64,000 nt of DNA from Archegozetes longisetosus (taxonomy: Eukaryota > Arthropoda > Arachnida > Sarcoptiformes > Trhypochthoniidae): positions 6,868,001 to 6,932,000 of the forward strand of contig JAEMBT020000005.1 of the NCBI GenBank assembly GCA_018873245.2, read 5' to 3'. Positions 1 through 10,399 of the stretch are shown here, piece by piece; positions within the stretch are counted from its first letter, which is position 1, and each line of letters begins with the position of its first letter. The position numbers were made by a program, and so were the translations under genes. Below the pieces are notes generated by a model that did not search any database, had not been told where the DNA came from, and saw nothing but the letters and a program-made list of their open reading frames with translations.

Positions 1-169
1 ACCCTCAATACGGGCGATCGGTGCAATTTTACTAACAAAAACCGCATTACATAAGCAAAACCCCAAGACTTGATTGTCCCGATTTCAAGAGTCAGCAATA
101 TGTAGATCTTGTATAATACTATTCAAAATTTCAGATTATTCTAAGGTCATATAAACGTTTAAAGGGAAA

Positions 170-230
170 ACTTCGAAATGGCTAATTTCAGATGGCTAAT
201 TTCATAATGGCTAATTTCATTATGGCTAAA
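170..230. repeat. Left inverted-repeat tandem units of the MULE
   Basis: Three units of about 16 bases with the core TGGCTAATTTCA stand in a row here. The matching inverted block (AGCCATTATGAAATTAGCC) is at about 4528-4575. Tandem units inside the terminal repeats are probable transposase binding sites; that role is inference. Confidence 0.75.
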
Positions 231-495
231 CCCTGCTTTCTGTCCCTATAAGCAGATTTTCCTCTTTTTTATAAAAATAAATACACTAAATGTAACAAAC
301 TTTAGATTTATTAAGCTTTAATAGTAATCGTATCCTATACTATCTTAATAATAATAATTATTATATCGTATAAAATAAAGTACAAGTTAGTATGAAATGG
401 TAAAATTTAGAACTTTAGATACATTACAATTTTAGAAGTTTAAAAATATTTAAAACTTAAAAACTTATAGACACGATTAATGTTGAATCAATAAA

Positions 496-3400
496 TTATA
501 ATTTAAAGGTTTTTTTTACACAATATGAGGCTTTATCTAAGAAATCAAGGCTTGAAATTGGGTTTTTAGCATTAGGTTCTAATCTTTGCCACAAGTTAAT
601 CAATTTTTCATTTTTATCAATATATCTTTTAATTTTTGGTGGACCAGGAGTGCCTTCTGATAGTGAGCTTATGGATTGCTCAGTAAGCTTTTGCTCATTT
701 CTTAAGCAATTCAGGAAGTAGAAAAATGTTGGCTTCGGTCGCTTTATTGTCTTATAAAAGACCCCATTCCAAGCTTCAATACAATTATTTTTCCTATCCT
801 CAATATTTTTATATTGATTCCACATACTTCTGGGATACCTAGACTCAGCCTCACAGAACCAGGTTTCGACATAATAATCAAGGAGAGAATGACAATTAGA
901 GTATGCTTTATGATTTATATCTGGCAGTGACTTTTCAAAATCACACCAGAACTCAACAGTGTATCTTTCAATTGGTAGAAGAGGCATAGCAAATAATCGA
1001 TTAATGAAAACTCGAACAGTTTCATCGTTTTCATAATAATTTGTCAGACTTTTTTTCTGAACTTTCCTCCAAATGGCTTGAGTATAGTGAAAGAAGCAGC
1101 CTTTCAATTCACAGTCAGGAAATAATTTCTGGACTGTTTTTACAACTGCTTTTTCATAATCGATTTGAATGGAGCGCGGAGAAAACGAGAAACAATTCTT
1201 TTTAGCTACAAATGAATAATTATTCAATGAAAAAAAAATTAATCGATTTAAAAATTTATAGTATTCATTTGAGTATTTTAGAGATTTTGAGATAATTTTT
1301 AAAAGGGCAGTTAAACTTAAAACCCAAATGAACAAAATGAATAAAAAATTCTAATACTTAAACTAACCTAACCTAAACTTATCACAAAATAATCAAACTT
1401 GTACAAAGCTGAGCTAAGCTAACCTTACTTATGCTAAGATTAATCTAGTCTAATTTGGCCTAACCTAACCTAAGCTAGCCTTGTCTAATCAAAGTTAAAA
1501 AATCTAGACGAACGCAGACTAAAACCTAGTTTAACATTATCAGAATCAAAACTAACCAAATCTAACCTAAACTAATATAAGTTAACCAAAATAAACCAAG
1601 TCTAACCTAACCGAAAATAGCACGTATACTAACCTAACCTAAACTAACAATTTAAACTAACCTATCAAAAAAGCTATCCTAACTGAACCGATAATAAACA
1701 AACCTAAGGAGAAAGCTCTAAACTAATCTATCCTAAAATTCTAAGCTAATGTATCAGAACAATACTTCAGTTAATCTAACCTAACCTAAACAAAAAAAGT
1801 ATAAACTAACCTAATCTAATAATCATACTTTAGCTGACCTAACCAAAACAAACCTAACCTAAACTAAAAAATCTAATCTAACCTAGCCTAAAAATCTAAG
1901 CTAACCTATCGGCACCAAGACCAGTATAAGTTAAATAAATCTAGTCTTACCTAACCTAACCAAAATTAACCAAACTTAACCTAGTGATTTTCTAAATTAT
2001 TTTAAAAATAGTAAGTCATACCTTCACTGATGAGGATATTGAAAACTCTTTCGTAGGTACTCTGTGACTTATCAGGCATAAGAATATAAATAAGTGGCTG
2101 AATTTTCTTAGCCGAACCTCCATAGTCTTCCATTGCATGTATTACATAAAGTTGATAGAAGAGTTTAGGACATGCTTTAAAGGTTCCATCCATCATCAAT
2201 TTTCTTCCATTACCAGCTTTTCTTAAAAATTCAATTGTCCCAAAGATAATGATCTTATTCTCAAAACAATCTTCTGCGAGTACGAATGGCTTCCCATCAA
2301 TGGTTTTGAGATATTCACCATTAATAATAACTTGACTTCTAATATGAGGTTGTTTTGGGATAACTTTATCTCTAGCTCTCAATAATGTTAATTGTATTGT
2401 TTTATATTCTAGTCTTGCACGCTTTGCGATATCCTCACCATACATGAGTTTATTATGATCGCAATTATCATCGTTAATTTCGTTGAAAATATCAATCAGT
2501 TCATCAAGTGCATTCTCTTTCACCTATCGAAAATTAATTCATAGAAGGAAAGTAGGGAGGTCGTTAATAATGATAGATATTGGGTAGCCTGAGCCTCACG
2601 CTCGAAGCTCAGATAGGCTCAAGATTAGACTAATATTAGACTACCGTGCAAATAAGACTACCGCGCAACAACACTACCGCGCAAATAAGACTACCGCGCA
2701 AACGAAACTACCGCGTAAATAAGACTACTGTGCAAATAAGTCTACCGTGCAAGTAAGACTATCGCGCAAAAGACCATACCGCGCAACGACACAACCGCGC
2801 AAATGACACAACCGCACAGTCTCTTCAACGCGTAAAATGAATACCTCGCAAACTATACTACCGCGTAGTAGTGTCGTTTCCGCGGTAGTGTCGTTTGCGC
2901 CGTAGTCTTATTTGCGCGGTAGTGTCGTTTGCGCGGTAGTGTCGTTTGCGTGGTAGTATCGTTTACGCGATAGTGTCGTTTGCGCGGTAGACTTATTTGC
3001 GCGGTAGTGTCGTTTGCGCGGTAGACTCATTGGCGCGGTAGACTCATTTGCGCGGTAGTGTCGTTTGCGCGGTAGTTTCGTGCGCTGTAGTGGCTTGCGC
3101 GGTATTGTCGCTTGCGCGGTATTGTCGCTTGCGCGGTAATGTCATGTAATCCTTTTTATATAGGTATAAATAAATTCAAAAGGAACTAAGGTCTATATTC
3201 AATCTTTTTTTAAAGATTTAACTATGTATTCGAGATGGAGAGGTTTAGCTGTATTGGCTAATTTAAAAAATTATTAACAAGTTATTATTAATAGTTTAGA
3301 AAATGATTATTTATTGACTCTGTGTATTGAGCTTTAAAGAGAAAAATCAAATTCAAAAGTAGGTTTTGAAAAAGCAAATTATTTAAGTTCTCTTGAAAAT

Positions 3401-4188
3401 TGCATTAATTGAGAGTATTATATGCAAACATTATTATTAAAACCTAAATTTGGCTCAAAAAGATACGGGAGTTAAAAGTTGAACAGAAATTTCAATGCAA
3501 ACTGGGTCTGAAAATATAGAATTTCAGCAATATCTTAGGAATAAATTTTATCAATTTTGCCACTACTTTCCAATTATTAAATAAGAGTATAATAGTTTCA
3601 AAAATACTAAGCAGTGTTTCAGATATTCTTTTATAGAACTCTTCAATTTTACGTTATAAGTTAATATAATTTTAAAGTGTATTAGGATTAAGTGTAACTT
3701 AAAAAATCATTTGTGTCTATATGTGCTGTCATAAAGTGGATATTTAATTCTAATCTACTTTTTCTATAACTGCTATACTCATTGATTGAATTAATTTTCA
3801 AGAAAGTAAGAGTAAACCCTTTTAAAAGTTATCTTTGAAAGTTTGATTTTTCTCCACTGAGCCGATTATAATAAAAACTAAGATTGCCCACGAGAACATT
3901 CATATGAGAGTTTGAAAAGTTTCGAATTAGTATAAAAATTACCTTGACTTTCATTTCGTTGATAGCTAGTTGTTTTAGGATTTCAATTTTATGGGATGGA
4001 TGGTTATGTTCTTTAGATTGTTTTGAAACTTGATTATTGACCAATATCAGTCTTGCATTGCAACTTCTCTCTTTACATCTATAATAGTCAGTTAAATTTT
4101 TTGTACGCTGTTTACCATACATGAAATCATTATAAACTACAAAATTCGCCGATTTATTATTTTTTAGAAAATAAATTGAATTATTCAT
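496..4188 (-). CDS. MULE transposase with FLYWCH zinc finger, three exons
   Basis: This gene encodes the enzyme that would move the surrounding element. Exon 1 (4188-3943) starts at an ATG and encodes a FLYWCH-type zinc finger: YYRC, C-x4-C-x-AR, then HNH. Exon 2 (2523-2022) carries the first catalytic Asp in DGTFKACPKLFYQLYVIHA. Exon 3 (1205-496) has the second Asp in QIDYEKA, the FHYTQAIWR block and a Glu in NNCIEAWN, giving a DDE-like set. Donors and acceptors are GT-AG (AAG|GTAATT, AAG|GTATGA; GATAG, TTTGTAG) and the phases agree across both introns. The joined frame is open for about 485 residues, a normal length for a FLYWCH-MULE transposase. The first intron contains a GC-rich fold-back element and the second a CCTAA-rich array. 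An intact frame suggests recent activity; expression is unknown. Confidence 0.82.
1345..1985. repeat. Degenerate CCTAA (TTAGG-type) repeat array
   Basis: About 640 bases made mostly of CTAAC/CCTAA words, with at least twenty CCTAA units, often as CTAACCTAACCTAA, plus decayed variants. TTAGG is the common arthropod telomere repeat. Here the array lies wholly inside the second intron of the MULE transposase gene and is too diverged to be a live telomere. It could be an interstitial telomeric tract or an unrelated minisatellite. Confidence 0.75.
2585..2632. repeat. Short GAGCCT/GCTC-rich relic
   Basis: A 48-base stretch rich in GAGCCT and GAAGCTC words next to the GCGGTAGT fold-back. Its reverse complement contains GGCTACCC, as does the left arm of the fold-back element at 44347, so it may be a scrap of that family. 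Evidence is word similarity only. Confidence 0.4.
2637..3150. mobile_element. GC-rich fold-back element of 17-bp tandem units
   Basis: Two arms meet tail to tail near 2866-2872. Arm one (about 2637-2866) is roughly 13 units of the type CTACCGCGCAAATAAGA; arm two (about 2870-3150) is roughly 15 units of the reverse complement (GCGGTAGTGTCGTTT and GCGGTAGACTTATTT variants). Each arm alternates two spacer flavours, AAATAAGA and AAACGACA. The block is GC- and CpG-rich against AT-rich surroundings. There is no coding potential. It lies in the first intron of the MULE transposase gene. I call it a non-autonomous fold-back element; no clear target duplication was found. Confidence 0.72.
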
Positions 4189-4649
4189 TTTTGTTAATAA
4201 GATTTCACTTAACAAACCACTTCAAAAGAGAACTTGTTTTCAACTGAAAGCTATTCTTTTTCATTGTTTTAAGTTGTAATTAATCTCATTTGATCCGTTG
4301 CACACATGCATAAGTCCTTAGGGAATGCTTTGGTATTTGATAAAATTTCATTGAGACGTGTAAATTTGTCTTTTAAAAGAAAAAAGTTTTTAAATAGAAT
4401 ACTTTATATATATTTGTTCATTTAAAATTTCAATATTGCTGAATCAGAAATTTTTCTAGTTTATTTTGAAAAATAAAATGGGATAATCGTTCTGACAATC
4501 AGTTATTAGGGAAACTGAAACAGGGATTAGCCATTCTGAAATTAGCCATTATGAAATTAGCCAATTCGAAGTCTAGCCGTTTAGAGTAATCTTAAATCAT
4601 AAAAATCTTAAGATATCATAAGTTGCTGAACGCTTGAATCCGATATGAT

Positions 4650-4950
4650 TAACTTCATCATAAACATAATTTTAACAGTATATCATTTTTCAAGAAATAT
4701 TTTATTTTATTTTTTTGAAAATCGTATCAGACATGTCAATTCAAATCGTTATTTTTAATTAACACAAGTTTTGCCTCAGTTTGAAATAAATGATTACACA
4801 AGTCATAAACATTTTCAATGATTAGATAAAAATAATCAAATTTAAGCTAATAAGTAAACATAAACTTTCTTTCATATTAACTAACGTCTTCATAATCAAT
4901 TATGAGCTTTAGAACTTCCTTAAAAGTAATCTAAATTTATAGAAATTCTC
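4650..4950. other. Spacer without visible gene
   Basis: AT-rich sequence between the right end of the MULE and the last exon of the monooxygenase gene. No open frame, structured repeat or RNA gene was recognised. Confidence 0.6.
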
Positions 4951-7900
4951 TTACAAAGTCAAAATTTCAGATAAGATTAACACAAATATGAAAAATGCAA
5001 TTAATTTGTAAGTAATCTGTTTACCATGAACTGCACCCGATACTAACAAATCTGATTTCTGGCATTTTGTTTCGATAGGCTTATATTCTTTTAAATTTTT
5101 ATGATATGAAACCAAATAATTCAGATCAAAATCATTCGGTGATTTAATCCAATAACAAGCTTGTCTTTGATGACCAAACTTGATCAAATTTTGGTAATTA
5201 TCACTCCAATCTTTCTTCTTCTCAGCCAAATATTTAGATAAACTCATGTTTTGCAATTGTATCGGTAATTTAATAATTGGATCGTGATTTGGTTCATATC
5301 TGAAAGATGTGTCAAATTTTAATAAAAAGTTAACTAATTATGACTCAATTTTAAAGTAAAATATATCTATAGGATCTTCTATTGAGGATCAACAATAGTT
5401 TTGTGTAACTATTGTATTAATTACTTTTCTTGGAAAATAAAACTTTTCAAGTGGAAAAAGGTATTGCAAAAAAATCATAATTACCCTGATAACTGTTCTA
5501 CACCTGAAATCGTCATAACAGTTGATTCAGTCATTCCACTCAAACACGTTTGACTGTTGTTCTTCATTCTTGGATAGTATGAAAGGAATGTCGTACACAT
5601 CTCTTGTCGAGTAGATTCTCCACCCTATTATTTGATCAAAAATTTGAGATTTGTTAACAATAGATCTAAAATTAATTTTCTAAAAAGTTTTACAATAGTT
5701 GCAAAGTTTCTTAAGCTCGAATTGTAAGTGCATTCAGTTGTGATAACATCTCCTGGCATTATATGCACTGTTCTCCTCAAAGAATGAAACTGTTGAAAGT
5801 TAAAGTCATAGTTTCTTTCATTTATAATCCATAGAAGTTGTTCGTTGCCTCGAAAGTGACGAATTTTCACTTGTCTTCCTGAAAGAAAATGTTTGCAGGA
5901 AAATCAGTACTTAATAAAATATTAGATAAATATCACGCACTTACTAGGGAAGGGTGCGATCTGAGGAAGCCAGACCAAGATGTTTTTGATTTGGCATTAA
6001 TCTATGTGACAATTAGATTGACCAAAATTCAAAAATTCGTGCTTATGAGCTCTTGTTTGTCTGCAATCGGCAATATAAAATGCATCTTTAGCATTGCCTT
6101 GTATGGTAGTAACGCTCATTGCTACCCATATGCATTGAACGCATTAACAAGTATTAAACTGAACACTGAAGCCAGCTTTCTATGGCATTAAGAAAAACCA
6201 TTACATAATACATTGTTGTCATACAAAGCAATGCTAAGGATTGCATTTTAAATTACCGATTGCGGACAAACGAGAACTCATAAGCACGAATTTTTGAGTT
6301 TTGGTCAATCTAATTGCCACATAGATTAATGCCAAATCAAAAATATCTCGATCTGACTTCCTCAGATCGTACCCTCCCTAGTTAGAAACTTAATAATCGC
6401 CGATAGCAAAATAATAAAGACACATATCTTGTTAATATCTTGTTGTTAACCTGTATGTGACGCTCATTAGTTTGTAGCAAAATTTGATTTCTAGTTTGTT
6501 TTATTACTATATCGCATATTCTATAAGTTTCTCGGTATCTGATATATTATGTTTTAATATTTAACATATTATGGTTTGATAGAATAGTTAGATTACAATG
6601 CAGCAGTATTTTGCTATCACATATTATTAAGTCGTTCGATATAAAGTTATACCCATTAAGTGTGCGTGAGGCAGTGATGCGAACACTTTTATTCCATTAG
6701 AAGGCATAAACTAAAAATTTGAAAATCTTATATTTTGAACAAAAAGTTATTTATAATTATACTTCTCTGAAACATTCTGTATCACAATGACCAGACACTT
6801 CAAAACTTGATTGCTTAGGAGGAATGATAAGTCCATAACTAACTACAGCTCCAGCCATAAGAGTAAACGCATCGTAGCGTCTTAACTTTGAAGTGTGATA
6901 CACTCTAAATCCTGAAGAATCAATTCTGTTATCAATCAAACCTGAATTGTCATAATGAGATGTCATAAGAAAATATGTAGTTTCTTCATCAGCTCCTAAT
7001 AAGAAGCCGGCTTCGGGAGGAGCTATAAATGGTTGTCCACCAACTGTCCAGGCAAAGTATGATTTCAAACAATGAGTTAAATCTAGAGGCATATTAACTG
7101 AATCTGTACAATCTATTCCTTCAGAATTGAGATATTTATCTAATTGACTACTGTCTGGATGATTGCATGTAAATAGCAGAATATGGTGTACCAAATCTTC
7201 ATTTCCGGGAGTTATTTTAGCCGAATACTAATAGAGTTGATATTTTTTAATTTTAGTTCAATGTTTGTTAGAAATATTAAATATCCTATATATTAAAAAT
7301 TGTAAATGCTGTTCTTACCTTAACCGCGTGTCGCTTTACCGGAAACTGAACTTTGAATAATTTGCACCAATAAGTTGTATCTTTTTTGGGAATCGTTATC
7401 TGATCAGTTTTTCGAAATAAAATATTTTAATTCTTAAAATTCAGTCAAATTAACAAAATTTATTGAAGTCATACGTTATTAACAGTGAAATCAAAATATT
7501 GCAAATCATCTTCTTTTGGATCTTCATGTTCCTCATTATCAATAAGTAATGCATTTTTTGAACCTCTTTCATGATGTTTATGCATTTTAATACTATTAAC
7601 AGATTTAGGATCATGATGACCAAAAGCCCAGATGAGTTTTGTTGTATCACTTGTTATTTGTACATCTTTGGAATGATCACATGTCTTATAAGGTCTCGAG
7701 AATTGTAAAATAGTATGCGTATCATTTTGAGCTGATTGTAATAGTTTCCAATCTTGACTTTCATCTATTATTGGCATCGACTCATCTTCTGCAAAACGAT
7801 CCTAAAAACGAATTGAAATGATAAAAATAAACAATGGCTGGAATTGAGAATACAATAGTATATCACGTATTGAGTCTTTGTGAACTTATATTATTAATTA

Positions 7901-10384
7901 TCTATATAGAACCTGCTTGCTTTCAAATGATCGAAAATAACGAGTTTTAAAATGCACGATGTTTTGTAAAAAGAATAAAATAAATGTAAATTCAAAATTT
8001 AGAGTTTTGTATAATAATTCGAATGTCTCAATTAAATAAAATTATTTAATGCTCTGAAGAATTAAATAAATAAAATGATATGTTTATAGTGCATGACATA
8101 AGTATATCACGATGTGAAATTTTCTAAAAACTTCTTGTTGCGTTGATGCATTTTTTCTTACCTTGAATAGCATTATGGTGAGGCGAAAGATGTTTAGACA
8201 AATATTGACCTGTCTAGTCCAGCTCGTTCGCGCGCGGGAATGCAAAATATGCAAATCAGGTTTTTAAAGTGCAACTTAAATATATCACGCTCATCATTGA
8301 AGCCATAAAACTCCGATTTTATTATCATTAAAATATAATTTTTGGGCATCATCACGTAACTAGTCAATGCGAGGATTCTTTTGTTTATCTAATTGACGTC
8401 TTCAATATATAGCATGCCAAAGAGTGCTCAACAGAACCTTGTCGAGCAAGGCCAGATCGTGACCTGCCGCGACCAAGGGATGAACCCCACCGACATCGGG
8501 ATGAAGCTAAGGCAGGACCAATCTACCATCAGTAAGTTTTTGAAGGATCTCCAGAACTATGGCTAAAGTAGCCATGTTAGCTACGAACACTTAACGAAGG
8601 AGCGCAACGCCTCATTCTGAGAGCGGCCAGCACCGGTAGATTCTGCAAATCAGATCTGAGTGGTGCAAAAGGCCCCTATAAGTACTAGATGTGTTTAGAT
8701 GGTCATCGGTTCGAAGCCACATATGAGATACCAGAAGAGAAAAAGCAACTGAAGCTTTAACCAAAAAATATCTAAGCGAAGTAATCTTGAGGTGAACTAT
8801 TGGTGTCCTGTATCTATATGGCGAACTGTCATCATCAGCGACGAGGAGAATTCGATCTTGACGGTCCTAATGGTTACTAGTACTATTGGCATGGTCCGTG
8901 GAAGGAACCGCAGTATTACTCCAAAAGGGTTCTTGGAGGATATTTTGTTATGATCTGAGCTGCCTTCGTCTATAAGGGAAAGGCAACCATTGCTTTCCTA
9001 GATGGTCTGCAGAATGCAGCAGCATATCAGGAACCTCCATTCGCACCTTCTTCTCTTTGGGGGTCGAATTGGTGGTCGTAACTGGAAGCTTTAGCAGGAA
9101 AACGCGTCAATAATTATTACCTATACGATGAAAAAGTAGTCCCAGGACCGCGGAGCTTGGGTTCTGGACTGATTAGCGTGTAGCCCAAATCTTAATCCTA
9201 TTGAAAATCTCTTGAAGCCTTTGGTTAGGCTGGTAGACGCCGGTGGCCGTCAATATAGCACCATCACCGAACTTAAGGCTGCAATTGAGTCTTCTAGGAA
9301 CCAGATCCAGTTACCAGAACTCTAGAATCTGATCCAATCGATGCCCCGACGTACAATACAACTTCTCAAGAAGAATAGCAAGGCTATAAATTATTAAACA
9401 TTTTCTTTAACGATATGCGTGATGTATTTACGTCGCACCCAAAAACCCTAAAAAACTGGTTTTTCGGTTGCTGCCGCGTTGGGTTTGTGAGTAGGAAATC
9501 GAAACTTTATGTGATCATTATTTTTCTAATTTTTAACAATCAGTCAAATGATTTTCGTATTTTATAGTGTTAATAAAGTTATTAAAAAAATTCATAGTGT
9601 GATATACTTATGTCGCGCACTGTAGTAATGCTGTATCTGATAATCTTTTAATGCATAAAATTTTGTCAAGTGTTTCCATATTTAAATACTATTTGATAGA
9701 TATTTAAAAATACGAGGCACATAGTAATATAGCATTAGTGTATTATATAGCGCTAAAACCCCATTCACAATACTGAGTATTTCAAAATAAATGGAATTAT
9801 TAGTATTTCTAGGTGAGAAATTATGGCTTCTTCATAGTTTCAGCGCGTTATTTAGTATTAGTTAAACTGATTTGGTACCAAAATATTGCCTTCGCTATTT
9901 GAAGGATGTATAATAAAAATTTTTACTATATCGAAATGTTGCTGTGATAAGTTTACGTTATCTCTTACAAGATTCATTTATAATTTTTATTTATTAAAAT
10001 ACTATCGATCGATATCTGTAATAAAAAATGCTATCAAAAATTTGATAACTTAAGTAAAATGAACTCTCAGATCATATGAGAAAACATGCAAAGTGCTTAA
10101 ATTTAATAAAGGTTTCATTCATGAAAGTAAGCTTTTCCTTCATCAGAGACCCAACCAATTACTATATCGCTGTTTCTCATTCCACCATTTGGTGATATTC
10201 CGAACCCAATCCATCCTTTAGTTTTCACTTCAACCAAACATGAAATTGTTTCAGTTTTGTCATCTGTTTTCCATTTTAGATGATATTTATGATGATGATC
10301 TAACCACTCAGAATGTATCCATTGATCTGCACAAACTAATTGTGAAAATGCGACAATTGAAATGCTTATAAATGTTAGAAACAT
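4951..10384 (-). CDS. Copper type II monooxygenase, DBH/MOXD1-like, with DOMON domain
   Basis: Secreted or membrane-tethered copper hydroxylase of the dopamine beta-hydroxylase/MOXD1 family. Exons: 10384-10121, 7801-7475, 7399-7319, 7227-6763, 6710-6653, 5878-5694, 5624-5485 and 5299-4951; all phases agree and give about 622 residues. A signal peptide (MFLTFISISIVAFS) is followed by a DOMON domain (GWIGFGISPNGG), then the N-terminal copper domain (DTTYWC, VHHILL at about 238-239, HYDN at about 315) and the C-terminal domain (PHAHL at about 394-396, GGESTRQEM with Met at about 469). These match the two copper sites of the family (His pair plus His; HxH plus Met). The tail ends in a hydrophobic segment. 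Odd: the first exon's donor reads CAT|GAATGA instead of GT. The substrate cannot be told; MOXD1-like enzymes are mostly uncharacterised. Introns hold a MITE and a Tc1 element. Confidence 0.87.
5944..6381. mobile_element. Palindromic MITE with TTA duplication
   Basis: About 180 bases at the left are repeated inverted at the right, with a short spacer: CTAGGGAAGGGTGCGATCTG at the start answers CTAGGGAGGGTACGATCTG read from the other end. TTA stands directly outside both ends (5941-5943 and 6382-6384), consistent with the TWA target of PIF/Harbinger elements. It lies in an intron of the monooxygenase gene, between the HxH exon and the next exon. The open frame across it encodes nothing recognisable. 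Confidence 0.8.
8087..9622 (+). mobile_element. Tc1-type transposon with IR/DR ends
   Basis: A 1.5-kb element flanked by TA on both sides (8085-8086, 9623-9624). Both ends begin YAGTGC..GACATAAGTATATCAC. A second copy of this motif in the same orientation lies about 180 bases inside each end (8267-8290 and 9417-9440), so each terminal repeat has an outer and an inner direct repeat, as in the Sleeping Beauty/IR-DR group. The interior holds a decayed transposase. It sits in the first intron of the monooxygenase gene and is less AT-rich than its surroundings. Confidence 0.85.
8414..9398 (+). pseudogene. Decayed Tc1-like transposase
   Basis: The frame opens at an ATG with a helix-turn-helix-like start (DQGMNPTDIGMKLRQDQSTI) but is soon broken by stops and frame changes. 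Family marks survive: SDEENSI around the second catalytic Asp, SPNLNPIENLLKPL near the third (usual SPDLNPIENLW), and a typical C-terminus ending in KAINY before TAA. It cannot give a working enzyme as written. Confidence 0.82.
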
Positions 10385-10399
10385 ATTAATCGTAATCAC

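Larger units (their letters stand above)
80..4640 (-). mobile_element. MULE DNA transposon with tandem-repeat terminal inverted repeats
   Basis: A Mutator-like element of about 4.5 kb. The left end (about 80-225) and the right end (about 4525-4640) are inverted copies: CAGCAA, AGATTATTCTAA/AGATTACTCTAA and CTTCGAAATGGCTAATTTC recur in the same order when the right end is reverse-complemented. Nearest the interior, each arm ends in two or three tandem TGGCTAATTTCA-type units. Between the arms lies a complete-looking three-exon transposase gene on the minus strand. The outermost base of each end and a target duplication could not be fixed, because similarity fades gradually outside positions 93 and 4628. 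Membership of the MULE superfamily rests on the transposase; boundaries are approximate. Confidence 0.8.

Noticed and set aside
2637..3150. Tandem units with regular spacing considered as a CRISPR array
   Set aside because: The sequence is eukaryotic, the spacers are not unique, and the units face in two directions around one centre.
5889..6191. 100-codon plus-strand open frame
   Set aside because: It falls in the palindromic MITE and an intron boundary of the monooxygenase gene.
6385..6760. Suspected loss of the HxH copper-ligand exon of the monooxygenase at the MITE
   Set aside because: Closer reading found the 58-base exon at 6710-6653 with PHAHL and correct phases.
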